Source: CAXMQS01 sp964195995 | GTDB lineage: Bacteria > Actinomycetota > Acidimicrobiia > Spongiisociales > JAOTWH01 | DNA length: 64,000 bases | Direction of reading: 5' to 3' | Assembly: GCA_964195995.1 (NCBI GenBank) | Contig: CAXMQS010000036.1 | Coordinates: 1-64,000, forward strand | Shown here: one piece after another, positions 41,006 to 49,256 of the stretch | How the letters are laid out: each line of letters starts with the position of its first letter | How positions within the stretch are numbered: position 1 is the first letter of the stretch | Notes under the pieces: model-generated | Told to the model about the DNA's origin: nothing | The model's database searches: none | What the model saw: the letters and a program-made list of their open reading frames with translations, nothing else | Translations under genes and position numbers: made by a program

Positions 41006-41042
41006 AGGGGCGACCAGGGGCTGGTTGAGGGGCGGTTGCTAA

Positions 41043-41058
41043 TCGAACATGTGTTCGA
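41043..41058 (+). promoter_or_regulatory. LexA (SOS) box of imuA'-imuB
   Basis: TCGAACATGTGTTCGA is a perfect 16-bp palindrome, 20 bp with flanks (41041-41060). It fits the actinobacterial/Bacillus LexA consensus CGAAC-N4-GTTCG. It ends 34 nt before the imuA' ATG, a position suited to repression. Confidence 0.9.
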
Positions 41059-41092
41059 TTAGTGTTGGGTGCCCTTCTGGAGGGCGGAACGC

Positions 41093-41719
41093 ATGGGATC
41101 CATGCCTGCTCTGGACGGGCTCTTGGCGCTGGAGCCCGGCCGGGTCGTCGGCTTGACCGGTTCTGTTGGAGCCGGGATGACTCGCCTTGGGCTGTCGCTC
41201 ATGGCCGAGGCCTCGCGGCGCGGTCCCGTCGCCTTCGTCGATGTGCGCGGCTGGTTGTGTCCTGTCTCCGCCTGGGAGAGCAGCATCGAGCCCGACCGGC
41301 TGGCCGTGGTGCGTTGCCCCGACCCCGGTCGCTGGCCCAAGGTGGTGGCGGCGTTGCTGGAGGGAATCCCCGCCGTCTACGCCGAGGTGCCAACAGGGGT
41401 CAGCGATGCCCTGTTGCGCCGGCTGGGGGCGTTGGCCCGCAATCGGCGCAGCTCCCTGCTGCTGCGACCGCTGCGGGGATCGCTGCCGTCTGGGTTGACC
41501 CATCTGCGCTTGGAGGGAAGGGGTATCGAGTGGGAAGGAACGGGCGACGGCCATGGCCGGCTGCGGAGCCGTCGTTTGCTTGTCGAGGCGTCTGGTAAGG
41601 CAACCGGGGGGATCCCTCGACTGATCGAGATCGAGGGAGGTGAATATGGAGCGGACGCTATGCGTGTGGTTCCCGGACTGGCCGCTGCGCCTGTTGGAGT
41701 CACCACCGCCGCCGGATGA
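41093..41719 (+). CDS. imuA': ImuA-type protein of the SOS mutasome
   Basis: 208 residues, RecA/SulA-like fold. GRVVGLTGSVGAGMTRLGLSLM occupies the P-loop place, but the Lys is Met (GSVGAGMT), so ATP binding may be lost. VVRCPDPGRWPKVVAALLEG and a GLTHLRLEG segment follow. In mycobacteria ImuA' and ImuB bring the error-prone polymerase DnaE2 to damaged DNA. ATG 41093 with GGAGGG 9 nt upstream is chosen over GTG 41069. It overlaps imuB by 74 nt. Confidence 0.82.
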   Translation: MGSMPALDGLLALEPGRVVGLTGSVGAGMTRLGLSLMAEASRRGPVAFVDVRGWLCPVSAWESSIEPDRLAVVRCPDPGRWPKVVAALLEGIPAVYAEVPTGVSDALLRRLGALARNRRSSLLLRPLRGSLPSGLTHLRLEGRGIEWEGTGDGHGRLRSRRLLVEASGKATGGIPRLIEIEGGEYGADAMRVVPGLAAAPVGVTTAAG

Positions 41720-43112
41720 GCCCTACCAGGCGGTAGGGAGTGACAATCGGGTGGCAGCCGTCAACCCGGCTGCTGCTGCGGCTGGCGTTGCTCTTGGCAT
41801 GTCCCGGCGCGAGGCGGAAGGGGTGTGCCCGACTGTGACGACCATCGTGCGTGACCTGGGGGCAGAGGCCGTGGCCTTCGAGGAGGTGGCGCGGGCGGTT
41901 GAAGATCTGGTGCCCCGTATCGAGCTTGCTGAGCCGGGGTTGCTGTTCGTACCAGTCACTGGAGCGGTCCGCTATTACGGGGGAGAGGAACCCCTTGTGG
42001 AGCGGCTATGCAAAGAGGTGGAGGGGGTGGCCGGCCCCGGAGCTCACCTCGGTCTGGCCGCCGGCCCCTTCGCCGCCCGTATGGCGGCGGACCACGCCAC
42101 CGACGCCCCCTACATCGTGGATGACGACGCCGCTTTCGTCGAGTCTCTTGACCTGTCGACGGTCGCCCCCGACGACCTGGTGGCCACTTTCCGCTGGCTG
42201 GGCATCAGCACGCTGGGGGAGCTGGCTCGCCTGCCGCGACCGGCCGTGCTGTCCCGCTTCGGTCCCGAGGGTTTGACCGCGCACCGGCTGGCATCGGGGG
42301 AGGACAGGGCGGCGATGACCCGCCCCATCCCCGCCGACCTGGCCGTCGAGGAGCGCTTCTCCCCTCCGCTGGAGTCGCTGGAGCAGGCGGCTTTCGCGGC
42401 TCGGGCGCTGTCGGTGCGTCTGATCGAAGAGCTGGCGCGTTACGGGGCGATGCCGCACCGGGTCGAGGTAGAGGGGGAGTCGTCAACCGGGGTGGTGCGG
42501 AACCGGGTGTGGCGGAGTGCGGACCCATTCGGGGACACCGAGCTGGCGGAGCGGGTTCGCTGGCAGCTCGGATCATGGGTGGAGGGAGAGGGCATCGTCG
42601 GGGGGTTGGTGCGGCTGCGGTTAGCGCCTGCCGACCTCTCCGACGAGGGACGCCAGCTGGCGCTGCACGAGGACGCGGTGGCCCTGGCGGAGGCACAACG
42701 CTCGTTGCTGAGAGCGCAGTCGCTGGCTGGTCCCGACGCGGTGCTGGCTTCGGAGCCCCAGGGTGGCCGCGACCCCCAAGATCAGGTGCTGTGGCGCCGC
42801 TGGGGGGAGCAGGCCTCGCCGGTCCGCGACGCCGCAGCCCCGTGGCCGGGCCGGCTCCCGGGCCCGGCCCCGGCGTTGGTACCTCCGCAGCCACCTGCTC
42901 TCGATGTGGAGTGGGAGGCGGGGACGCCAACCAGGGTGCGGTTGGGCAGTCGCTGGGAGCCCATCCTGTCATGGGCAGGGCCGTGGCGACGGATGGGCAA
43001 GTGGTGGGAAGGGGAGGGTCACTGCGACCGCTACCAGCTGGTGACATCGGCCGGTGCCTTCCTCGTCGAGGTCGCGGCCGACGGTGCCCGGCTCACCGGC
43101 GTCTACGACTGA
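41646..43112 (+). CDS. imuB: ImuB, inactive Y-family polymerase-like mutasome scaffold
   Basis: 488 residues. The ImuB opening RTLCVWFPDWPLRLLE replaces the catalytic FYASVE-type motif of true Y-family polymerases. Palm/finger remnants follow (VNPAAAAAGVALGMSRREAEGVCP, GLAAGPFAARMAA), then a helix-hairpin-helix segment (RWLGISTLGELARLP) and the little-finger region. The Pro-rich part and the ImuB C-terminal domain end in CDRYQLVTSAGAFLVEVAADGARLTGVYD. It bridges the sliding clamp, ImuA' and DnaE2. dnaE2 is not in this window. The start is ATG 41646 with GGGAGGTG upstream. Confidence 0.9.
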   Translation: MERTLCVWFPDWPLRLLESPPPPDEPYQAVGSDNRVAAVNPAAAAAGVALGMSRREAEGVCPTVTTIVRDLGAEAVAFEEVARAVEDLVPRIELAEPGLLFVPVTGAVRYYGGEEPLVERLCKEVEGVAGPGAHLGLAAGPFAARMAADHATDAPYIVDDDAAFVESLDLSTVAPDDLVATFRWLGISTLGELARLPRPAVLSRFGPEGLTAHRLASGEDRAAMTRPIPADLAVEERFSPPLESLEQAAFAARALSVRLIEELARYGAMPHRVEVEGESSTGVVRNRVWRSADPFGDTELAERVRWQLGSWVEGEGIVGGLVRLRLAPADLSDEGRQLALHEDAVALAEAQRSLLRAQSLAGPDAVLASEPQGGRDPQDQVLWRRWGEQASPVRDAAAPWPGRLPGPAPALVPPQPPALDVEWEAGTPTRVRLGSRWEPILSWAGPWRRMGKWWEGEGHCDRYQLVTSAGAFLVEVAADGARLTGVYD

Positions 43113-43840
43113 TTCACCTCGTCGAACAGCTTGTGGACTGTGGCTTCGGCCTCGTTGCGTACCCGATCGACGTCGGCGCCGGTCAAACCAGCGACCGAAA
43201 TCGGAGGAGCCACCTTTACTCGCACGGTCGCCGGGCGAACGATCTTGCTGCCCGGGGGCCATGCCCGGCGTGAGCCAGACGATGTCGCCATCGGGATGAT
43301 GTCAAGCCCGTTGTCTATGGCGATCCGGAACGCCCCTTTCTTGAAAGGCTGGAGGTTGCCGTCGCGAGTCCGGGTCCCCTCGGGGTAGATGATGATCGAG
43401 TGCCCAAGCGACACCGTCCGCTCGACTTGGCTGTTGATGTCGCGGTGGGCCGAGGCGTGGGCTTGGCGGTCGACCTTGATGAAGTCGAGATGGCGCAGCA
43501 GGTAGCCGAGGATGGGGACCTTGAACAGCTCCTTCTTGGCCATGTAGCGGATGGGGTTGCGGCAGGCCAGGAAGTGAGCCGGGATGTCGATGTTCGATTG
43601 GTGGTTGGAGACGAACACATAGCTGCGGTCTGGGTCGATGTTGTCCTGCCCCTCGACACGAAGCTTTACTCCGATAATGGCGTGAAAGAGGCGGGCCCAG
43701 AAGTGAAGCATGCCGGTGATGAGGGTGGAACGGGGATTGAAGCGAGCGATGGTTGTCGCAACGACTCCGATGTAGATGGTGTTGAAGGCCATCACGGTGA
43801 TGCCGACGGTGCTGCGCACCACTGCCACGAGGGTTCCCAC
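43103..43840 (-). CDS. plsC: 1-acyl-sn-glycerol-3-phosphate acyltransferase (PlsC)
   Basis: 245 residues. Acyltransferase motif I is NHQSNIDIP (His-x4-Asp); motif III is IIYPEGTRTRDG; a block PMATSSGSRRAWPPG lies between. It makes phosphatidate, the substrate of CdsA at 12.5 kb. The start is GTG with a TAGCCT box exactly 6 nt upstream. Its end overlaps the imuB end by 10 nt (convergent). Confidence 0.88.
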   Translation of the reverse strand: MGTLVAVVRSTVGITVMAFNTIYIGVVATTIARFNPRSTLITGMLHFWARLFHAIIGVKLRVEGQDNIDPDRSYVFVSNHQSNIDIPAHFLACRNPIRYMAKKELFKVPILGYLLRHLDFIKVDRQAHASAHRDINSQVERTVSLGHSIIIYPEGTRTRDGNLQPFKKGAFRIAIDNGLDIIPMATSSGSRRAWPPGSKIVRPATVRVKVAPPISVAGLTGADVDRVRNEAEATVHKLFDEVNQS

Positions 43841-43846
43841 TGCGGT

Positions 43847-43852
43847 AGGCTA
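43847..43852 (-). promoter_or_regulatory. -10 box of plsC (leaderless type), overlapping the YcaQ promoter region
   Basis: TAGCCT on the minus strand lies 6 nt before the plsC GTG. The same bases on the plus strand read TAGGCT (43846-43851), 11 nt before the ATG of the divergent gene, so the two promoters seem to share a core. Confidence 0.5.
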
Positions 43853-43862
43853 CCCGGCCGCC

Positions 43863-45044
43863 ATGCCTGATCTCTCCCAGCTCGATGCTCGCCGCATCAC
43901 CCTGCACGCGATGGGCTTCACCGCGCCGCGGCCGAGTGGCAAGGTCGATATCCGTCACGTCCGCAAGACGCTGGCCCGCCTGCGGGCCATTCAGATCGAC
44001 TCGGTGAATGTCCTGGTCCGAGCCCACTACATGCCTCTCTTCTCCCGCCTCGGTCCCTACCGCATGCAGCTCCTTGACGAGCTGGTCTACAAGCGCAAGG
44101 AAGCCTTCGAGTACTGGGGGCATGTCGCATCATTCGTACCCGTCGAGTTCCTGCCGATGCTGCGCTTTCGGATGGAAGCGGAGAGATCGTGGATAAGCGA
44201 CCTCCTCAAGAAGCACCCGACCTACATCGACGACCTCATCTCCGAGGTCAAGCGCCGGGGGCCGATGACCGTGTCAGATCTGGAGGATCCCGGCAACCGC
44301 AGCGGGCCCTGGTGGGGGTGGGCACCGGGAAAGACCGCGCTCGAGTACTTATTCGTCAAAGGAGTGCTTGGGGTGCAAGACCGTCGGAACTTCGCTCGTG
44401 TGTATGACTTGTTCGAGAACACGGTTCCCGCCGAGCACTTCCGAAGCCCTGCATTGCCTCAAGCCGAAGCGCATCAGGCCCTGGCCGTTGAATCGGTGGC
44501 AGCTCTGGGGATAGGCACCTACGCCGACATCGCCGACTATTTCCGGCTTCCCCCCCGGGACGGGCAGAAGGCGATCGACGCACTGGTGGCGTCGGGCGAT
44601 CTGGAACAGGTGACAGTCGACGGCTGGAAGCACCCGGCGTATGTGCTGGCGGGCACTGCGGTTCCGCGGAAGCGTTCTCAGGCTGCAGCGCTGCTGACGC
44701 CGTTCGACAACCTCATCTGGCATCGCGATCGCACCGAGCGGCTGTTCGACTTCCACTACCGCATCGAGATCTACGTCCCGGAGCCGCAGCGGATCTACGG
44801 CTACTACGTGTTGCCGTTCCTGTTGGGGGAGAAGCTGGCGGCCCGCGTCGACCTCAAGGCAGACCGGCAGTCGAGCACGCTGCTGGTCAAGGGGGCCTGG
44901 GCCGAGGATGGAGCCGACCTCGACGAGGTTGCACCCCGGCTGGCAGGCGAGTTGGCGTTGATGGCCACGTGGCTGGAGCTCGACGACATCGCTGTTGGCC
45001 GCAAGGGGAACCTCGCCAACAAGGTGCGGAAGCTGTTGCTCTAG
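43863..45044 (+). CDS. YcaQ-family winged-helix DNA glycosylase
   Basis: 393 residues of the HTH_42/YcaQ (AlkX) family. The N-terminal winged-helix part contains ARRITLHAMGF and LRAIQIDSVNVLVRAHYMPLFSRLGPY. The C-terminal part has LTPFDNLIWHRDRTERLFDFHYRIEIYVPEPQR (cut from a longer conserved stretch) and YVLPFLLGEKLAARVDLKADR, the region that carries the catalytic residues in YcaQ. YcaQ unhooks interstrand cross-links and bulky N-alkyl lesions; this fits the DNA-damage neighbours (imuA'B). Start at ATG 43863 by family alignment. Converges with the next gene, overlapping by 3-4 nt. Confidence 0.85.
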   Translation: MPDLSQLDARRITLHAMGFTAPRPSGKVDIRHVRKTLARLRAIQIDSVNVLVRAHYMPLFSRLGPYRMQLLDELVYKRKEAFEYWGHVASFVPVEFLPMLRFRMEAERSWISDLLKKHPTYIDDLISEVKRRGPMTVSDLEDPGNRSGPWWGWAPGKTALEYLFVKGVLGVQDRRNFARVYDLFENTVPAEHFRSPALPQAEAHQALAVESVAALGIGTYADIADYFRLPPRDGQKAIDALVASGDLEQVTVDGWKHPAYVLAGTAVPRKRSQAAALLTPFDNLIWHRDRTERLFDFHYRIEIYVPEPQRIYGYYVLPFLLGEKLAARVDLKADRQSSTLLVKGAWAEDGADLDEVAPRLAGELALMATWLELDDIAVGRKGNLANKVRKLLL

Positions 45045-46258
45045 GCGCCGGGGACGAAGAAGGTTGCCGGACCCGGCACGCCGGTTGAGTGGATGCTGAG
45101 GCCAGAAACCGCGTCGACGGTGTCGACCGTGTGCACGGCGGCCGAGCCCACGTCGAAGAAGATCAGACGAGTGCCCGTCTCCTGTCCGGGATCTGCCTTC
45201 AGAAGGATCCAACGGCCATCGGAGCTCCAGCCAACGGGACGGACGAGGTCACCGCCCAGCGTCATCTCCTCGGCGTTGGAGCCGTCAACGCTGGTCAACC
45301 ACAGGGTCGTCCCCCCGGGGGGAAAGGTGACTGAGGCGACCCACCTCTTGTTGGGCGACAGCACGGCTTGACTTGCTGGCTCGAGCCGGCTGCCCCGTAA
45401 GCCGAAAACGCCGTCGGGACCGGTTGGCTCGGCGGCTTCCAGGTCAGGGCCGACGATGGCCAGGCTTCCGTCTCCCAGGGTGGCAACGAGGAGCCGGCCA
45501 TCGCCGAAGTCGTCGACGTAGACGAACGGTCCCTCGGCGATGAGGTTGCCGTCGATGTCGAGTGTGGCGAGCTGTCGGCCGCTGGTAGGCGACAAGGTAT
45601 CCAGGGCAAATCCCCAATCGCCGTAGGCGGCCAGAACACCCTCGAAGTCGAACCGCACGATTCGGCTGGAGTTGAATGTGCTGCCAAGCGCAATGGTGCG
45701 ATCGGGGATGGAACGCCACAGCTCGCGCATCCCATCGGATTGGGGAGCCGTCACCAAGGCGAGGGCTCCGGGTTCGGTGGAGTGCCAGGCGAAGGACTCG
45801 ACATCGTTGAAGACCTCGCGCACGTTGGTCGGGGGGCCGAAGTAGAGGGACGTCCCGAAGCTCGACGCGCCGATGGCCGCTATCAGAGCGCTGTCGCCGT
45901 TCCAAGAGCCGGACGCCCCATCGGGCAGCGCGCTGAGTCGGGGCGCGCTGTCGCCGCTTGACCAAGACCAGCCGACAGCTGCCCCATCCCCCGTGAGTCC
46001 GATGCCCCGCACCCTGCCCTGAAAGCCGGGCACCAGTCGCCGCAGCTCCTCCGCGGGACCTGCGACCTCGACCGTAGGAGGCAGGGTGGTCGTTGTCGTT
46101 GGGAGGTCGGCCGTGGTCGTTGGGGTGCTTGGCGACAGGGTGCCGCTGGCGAGGAACAGACCGAAGGCACCAAGGGCGGCTGCGGCTGCGGTTGCCAAGA
46201 AGAGGGCGCGGCGCGGTGGCTGGGGGTCGACATCGAGCGGCCGGACGCGGTCGGTCAT
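45041..46258 (-). CDS. Membrane-anchored protein with beta-propeller-like outer domain
   Basis: 405 residues, not assigned to a named family. A basic cytoplasmic start (TDRVRPLDVDPQPPRRA) precedes one membrane helix (LFLATAAAAALGAFGLFLAS), a Thr/Pro linker (~45-62) and a long beta-rich domain. Blade-like repeats such as SPNKRWVASVTFPPGGTTLW, GWSSDGRWILLK and FAWHSTEPGALALV resemble TolB/WD40-like propellers. Start is ATG with TAGCTT 6 nt upstream. Function unknown. Confidence 0.6.
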   Translation of the reverse strand: MTDRVRPLDVDPQPPRRALFLATAAAAALGAFGLFLASGTLSPSTPTTTADLPTTTTTLPPTVEVAGPAEELRRLVPGFQGRVRGIGLTGDGAAVGWSWSSGDSAPRLSALPDGASGSWNGDSALIAAIGASSFGTSLYFGPPTNVREVFNDVESFAWHSTEPGALALVTAPQSDGMRELWRSIPDRTIALGSTFNSSRIVRFDFEGVLAAYGDWGFALDTLSPTSGRQLATLDIDGNLIAEGPFVYVDDFGDGRLLVATLGDGSLAIVGPDLEAAEPTGPDGVFGLRGSRLEPASQAVLSPNKRWVASVTFPPGGTTLWLTSVDGSNAEEMTLGGDLVRPVGWSSDGRWILLKADPGQETGTRLIFFDVGSAAVHTVDTVDAVSGLSIHSTGVPGPATFFVPGA

Positions 46259-46264
46259 GGTCCA

Positions 46265-46270
46265 AAGCTA
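46265..46270 (-). promoter_or_regulatory. -10 box of the propeller-like gene (leaderless type)
   Basis: TAGCTT on the minus strand lies 6 nt before the ATG at 46258, with no Shine-Dalgarno. Confidence 0.5.
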
Positions 46271-46325
46271 CCCAGGGGTGGCGACCAGGGCGCGAGGTAT
46301 CGTTGCGGCGCTCAAGGAGGTTTCA

Positions 46326-47219
46326 GTGATCGATTTCCAGGACCGCGTTGCGGTCATAACGGGCGCCGGCGGCGGTCTCGGCCGTTCCCATGCCCTGCTC
46401 ATGGCGTCGCGGGGAGCTGCCGTCGTGGTGAACGACCTCGGTGGTGACGTGTCGGGCGAAGGGTCGTCGCAGACCGCGGCGCAGTCGGTCGTCAACGAGA
46501 TCACTGCGGCAGGCGGCGCCGCCGCCGCCGAGTACTCGTCGGTGGCGACGCCGGAGGGCGGAGAGGCCATCGTTCAGAAGGCCATCGACGAGTTCGGCCG
46601 CATCGACATACTCATCAACAATGCCGGCATCCTGCGCGACAAGAGCTTCGGCAAGCTGGAGTGGCCCGACTTGGATTCGGTTCTCGATGTTCACCTGCGC
46701 GGCGCCTTCTACGTCACCAAGCCTGCCTTCGCCTACATGAAGGAGGCGGGCTACGGGCGCATCGTTATGACCTCATCTGCATCGGGGGTGCTCGGTAACT
46801 TCGGCCAGAGCAACTACGGCGCCGCCAAGATGGGGCTCGTCGGGTTCATGAACGTGCTGAAAATCGAAGGCGCCAAGTACGACATCAAGGTGAACACGAT
46901 CGCTCCAACGGCGAGCACGCGCATGACGACCGAGTTGCTAGGGCCGCTGGCCGACAAGCTGCAGCCGGAGCAGGTGTCGCCCGCCGTCGCCTACCTGGCT
47001 TCGGAGGCATGTCAGCTGACTGGTGAGATCTGGTCTGTTGGCGGTGGGGCTGTGTCGCGCATGTTCGTCGGTCTCACCGATGGATACTTCACGGCGGAGC
47101 TGCTGACCATCGAGGATGTCGAGGCCAACCTCGAGACCATCCGTGACGATGAAGGGTTCATCGTGCCGTTCTCCATCCAGGACGAGCTGACCAAGTTGGG
47201 ACCGAAGCTCGCCGGGTGA
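46326..47219 (+). CDS. Short-chain dehydrogenase/reductase, hydroxyacyl-CoA dehydrogenase-like
   Basis: 297 residues. Cofactor motif TGAGGGLGRSHALLMASRGA, NNAG (INNAGILRD), catalytic Ser-Tyr-Lys in MTSSASGVLGNFGQSNYGAAKMG. The GGGLGR-SHA start, VVVNDLGG and extended C-terminus resemble the (3R)-hydroxyacyl-CoA dehydrogenase unit of peroxisomal MFE-2-type enzymes, so a role in fatty-acyl or steroid side-chain oxidation is likely but not proven. GTG 46326 follows AAGGAGG. It overlaps the next gene by 4 nt. Confidence 0.85.
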   Translation: MIDFQDRVAVITGAGGGLGRSHALLMASRGAAVVVNDLGGDVSGEGSSQTAAQSVVNEITAAGGAAAAEYSSVATPEGGEAIVQKAIDEFGRIDILINNAGILRDKSFGKLEWPDLDSVLDVHLRGAFYVTKPAFAYMKEAGYGRIVMTSSASGVLGNFGQSNYGAAKMGLVGFMNVLKIEGAKYDIKVNTIAPTASTRMTTELLGPLADKLQPEQVSPAVAYLASEACQLTGEIWSVGGGAVSRMFVGLTDGYFTAELLTIEDVEANLETIRDDEGFIVPFSIQDELTKLGPKLAG

Positions 47220-47722
47220 CGGCCCGCACACCCGCCGAGTCCCTGCCCGAGGCGTCGCGCCGTGTGGTGGCAGCGGGAGCGGCGCTTGGGGTCTCCGTGG
47301 ATGTCCACGAGTTCTCTCAGGGAACGAAGACCAGCCAGGATGCTGCCGATGCCGTTGGCTGCCCCCTCGGAGCCATCACCAAGTCGCTGGTGTTCATGGT
47401 CGACGACGTGCCGGTGGTCGCCATGCTCCCCGGCGATCGCCGATTGGATACAGCGAAGCTGGCCGCGGCCCACGGCGGCGTGGCGTCGCGGCGGGCGTCT
47501 CTCGATGAGGTCCGTGCCGCCACTGGTTTCGCCGCCGGCGGTACCCCGCCATTCGGCCATACCACCGAGATCGCCATCTACGCCGACAATGGCCTGTCGG
47601 ACCACGAGGCGCGGTGGGCGGCGGCGGGAACGCCCAGCACGGTGTTTCCGATATCGGTCGAGCAACTCCTCGCAGCCACCGGAGCCAAGTGGGCCGATCT
47701 GGCGGAGTCGAGGGTCGCGTGA
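47216..47722 (+). CDS. YbaK/EbsC-type aminoacyl-tRNA deacylase
   Basis: 168 residues. The YbaK fold features TSQDAADAVGCPLGAITKSLVFMVDDVPVVAMLPGDRRLD (conserved Lys in ITKSLVF), then FAAGGTPPFGH and SVEQLLAATGAKWADL. Such proteins clear Cys- or Ala-tRNA(Pro) in trans or similar mischarged tRNAs. GTG start overlaps the dehydrogenase stop. Confidence 0.87.
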   Translation: MTARTPAESLPEASRRVVAAGAALGVSVDVHEFSQGTKTSQDAADAVGCPLGAITKSLVFMVDDVPVVAMLPGDRRLDTAKLAAAHGGVASRRASLDEVRAATGFAAGGTPPFGHTTEIAIYADNGLSDHEARWAAAGTPSTVFPISVEQLLAATGAKWADLAESRVA

Positions 47723-47745
47723 CCCTCTGGACCCAATCGCAGCCC

Positions 47746-47807
47746 GCAGTTTGACCCCCTCCGGCCCTTCGGGCCACCTCCCACTGAACGGGGAGGTTTG
47801 GCGGGGA
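47746..47807 (+). repeat. Dispersed palindromic intergenic repeat
   Basis: GCAGTTTGACCCCCTCCGG, then CCCTTCGGGCC, then ACCTCCCACTGAACGGGGAGG. It has the same order and orientation as 34015-34074 and is inverted relative to 52567-52628. Lies 24 nt after the YbaK-type gene. Confidence 0.65.
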
Positions 47808-47868
47808 TTCTGCCTCTGGCGGAGTTTCCCCAATGCGATAGCGTTATGGCGTCATAGAGAGGGAGACC

Positions 47869-48258
47869 ATGACCATGCTTGATGAGGGCAAAGAGATGTT
47901 GCACGAAGTCCTGGGGAGCGTCAAAGAAGGTATGACCGTCAGCAAAGTGTTCGGCGAGCCATACGAGAAGAACGGCACCACGGTGATCCCCGTAGCGGCC
48001 GTCCGCGGCGGCGGCGGCGGTGGCGGTGGCGGTGGCACGGGTGTCGATGGTGAGGGAGAGGGCCACGGCAGCGGCGGTGGTTTCGGCCTGACCGCACGAC
48101 CGGTCGGCGCCTACATCCTCGACGGAGAGGGCGTGAAGTGGGAACCGGCCCTAGACGTTTCCCGCATCGCCATCGGCGGACAGATCATCGCAGTCATCGC
48201 ACTGCTGGTGTTGCGTTCTCTGATCAAGTCCCGCGCCAAGGTGCGTCTGGCGCAATAG
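47869..48258 (+). CDS. GerW/YtfJ-family protein
   Basis: 129 residues. The N-terminal half (MLHEVLGSVKEGMTVSKVFGEPYEKNGTTVIPVAAVRGG) and FGLTARPVGAYIL match the sporulation protein YtfJ/GerW family. A glycine-rich loop (~47-75) lies in the middle. A C-terminal hydrophobic helix (IIAVIALLVLRSLI) may anchor it to the membrane. The family is also widespread in non-sporulating actinobacteria, where its role is unknown. AGGGAG Shine-Dalgarno upstream. Confidence 0.8.
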   Translation: MTMLDEGKEMLHEVLGSVKEGMTVSKVFGEPYEKNGTTVIPVAAVRGGGGGGGGGGTGVDGEGEGHGSGGGFGLTARPVGAYILDGEGVKWEPALDVSRIAIGGQIIAVIALLVLRSLIKSRAKVRLAQ

Positions 48259-48260
48259 CA

Positions 48261-49256
48261 CTAGCTAGAAAGCAGCACGATGCCGGCGGGGTCAACCCGC
48301 CACTGAACGGTGGTGCCCACGTCGGCGCGTTCAGGTCCCGTCGCCAAGATGGTGGGCCCGACCAGGGGCTGCAGCCCTACCGCGAACTCGTTGCCCGTGA
48401 AGTCGCACGACACGACCTTTGCCGAAAGCGAGCCTGTTTGGTCGATCGTCACCGAGCCCGGTCGCAGGGCTGCTGTGATCCGACCACTTGTAGATGAGGC
48501 GACTGGGCCCCATGGGGTGGCGACTCGGCCTCCCGTCTCCTCGACACTGGCGAAGGTGGTCCACCCCAGGAAACGAGCGACGAACTCGTTGGAGGGGCGC
48601 CGCCACACCTCCTCGGGAGGGCCAGCCTGGACGATGCGGCCTTCGTTCAGGATCACGACACGATCGGCGATAGCCAGCGCTTCGTCCTGATCGTGAGTGA
48701 CGTAGAGGACCGCGGTGTCCAGTCCGTCGAAGATGGCGCGAAGGTCGGCGGTGAGGCTCTCACGCAGAATACGATCCAGCGAGCCAAGGGGTTCGTCCAG
48801 CATCAGTAGGCGCGGCCGGGGTGCTAACGACCGTGCCAGGGCTACTCGCTGTTGCTCGCCGCCAGACAACGTGTCGACAGCACGTCCCCCCCTGTCGCCA
48901 AGGCCGACGAGGGTGAGGGCCGCCGCCACCGACTCCTCGATGGCGTTCTCTCCGGTCATCTCGAGGCCGAAGGCAACGTTCCCGGCGACAGAGCGGTGGG
49001 GGAACAGCGCCAGGTCCTGGAACATCAATCCGAACTGGCGTTGATGAGGCGGAGTGTTCTGGAGGTCGGTTCCTCGCCAACTCACCGTGCCAGCGTTGGG
49101 TGCCAGCAATCCGGCGACAACGCGCAGCAGCGTGCTCTTGCCGCTGCCGCTCGGTCCCAATACCACGACGGTTTCGCCGACATCCACGATGACATCGACA
49201 TCGGACAGGATGGTGTTCCCATCGATCGAGACAGAGATGCCGGCAGCTTCGAGCAT
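48261..49256 (-). CDS. thiQ: Thiamine ABC transporter ATPase (ThiQ/Fbp type)
   Basis: 331 residues. Walker A GPSGSGKSTLLR, Q-loop MFQDLALFPH, signature LSGGEQQRVALARSL, Walker B LLMLDEPLGSLD, switch THDQDEAL. A C-terminal TOBE-like domain (~240-331) makes it longer than E. coli ThiQ and closer to iron/spermidine ATPases. Thiamine is inferred from the operon: TPP riboswitch, thiamine pyrophosphokinase, ThiB-like binding protein. Start at 49256, touching the permease stop (TGATG). Confidence 0.85.
   Translation of the reverse strand: MLEAAGISVSIDGNTILSDVDVIVDVGETVVVLGPSGSGKSTLLRVVAGLLAPNAGTVSWRGTDLQNTPPHQRQFGLMFQDLALFPHRSVAGNVAFGLEMTGENAIEESVAAALTLVGLGDRGGRAVDTLSGGEQQRVALARSLAPRPRLLMLDEPLGSLDRILRESLTADLRAIFDGLDTAVLYVTHDQDEALAIADRVVILNEGRIVQAGPPEEVWRRPSNEFVARFLGWTTFASVEETGGRVATPWGPVASSTSGRITAALRPGSVTIDQTGSLSAKVVSCDFTGNEFAVGLQPLVGPTILATGPERADVGTTVQWRVDPAGIVLLSS

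Noticed and set aside
41199..41706. Antisense and alternative frames over imuA'
   Set aside because: Arg/Pro-rich shadow translations without motifs.
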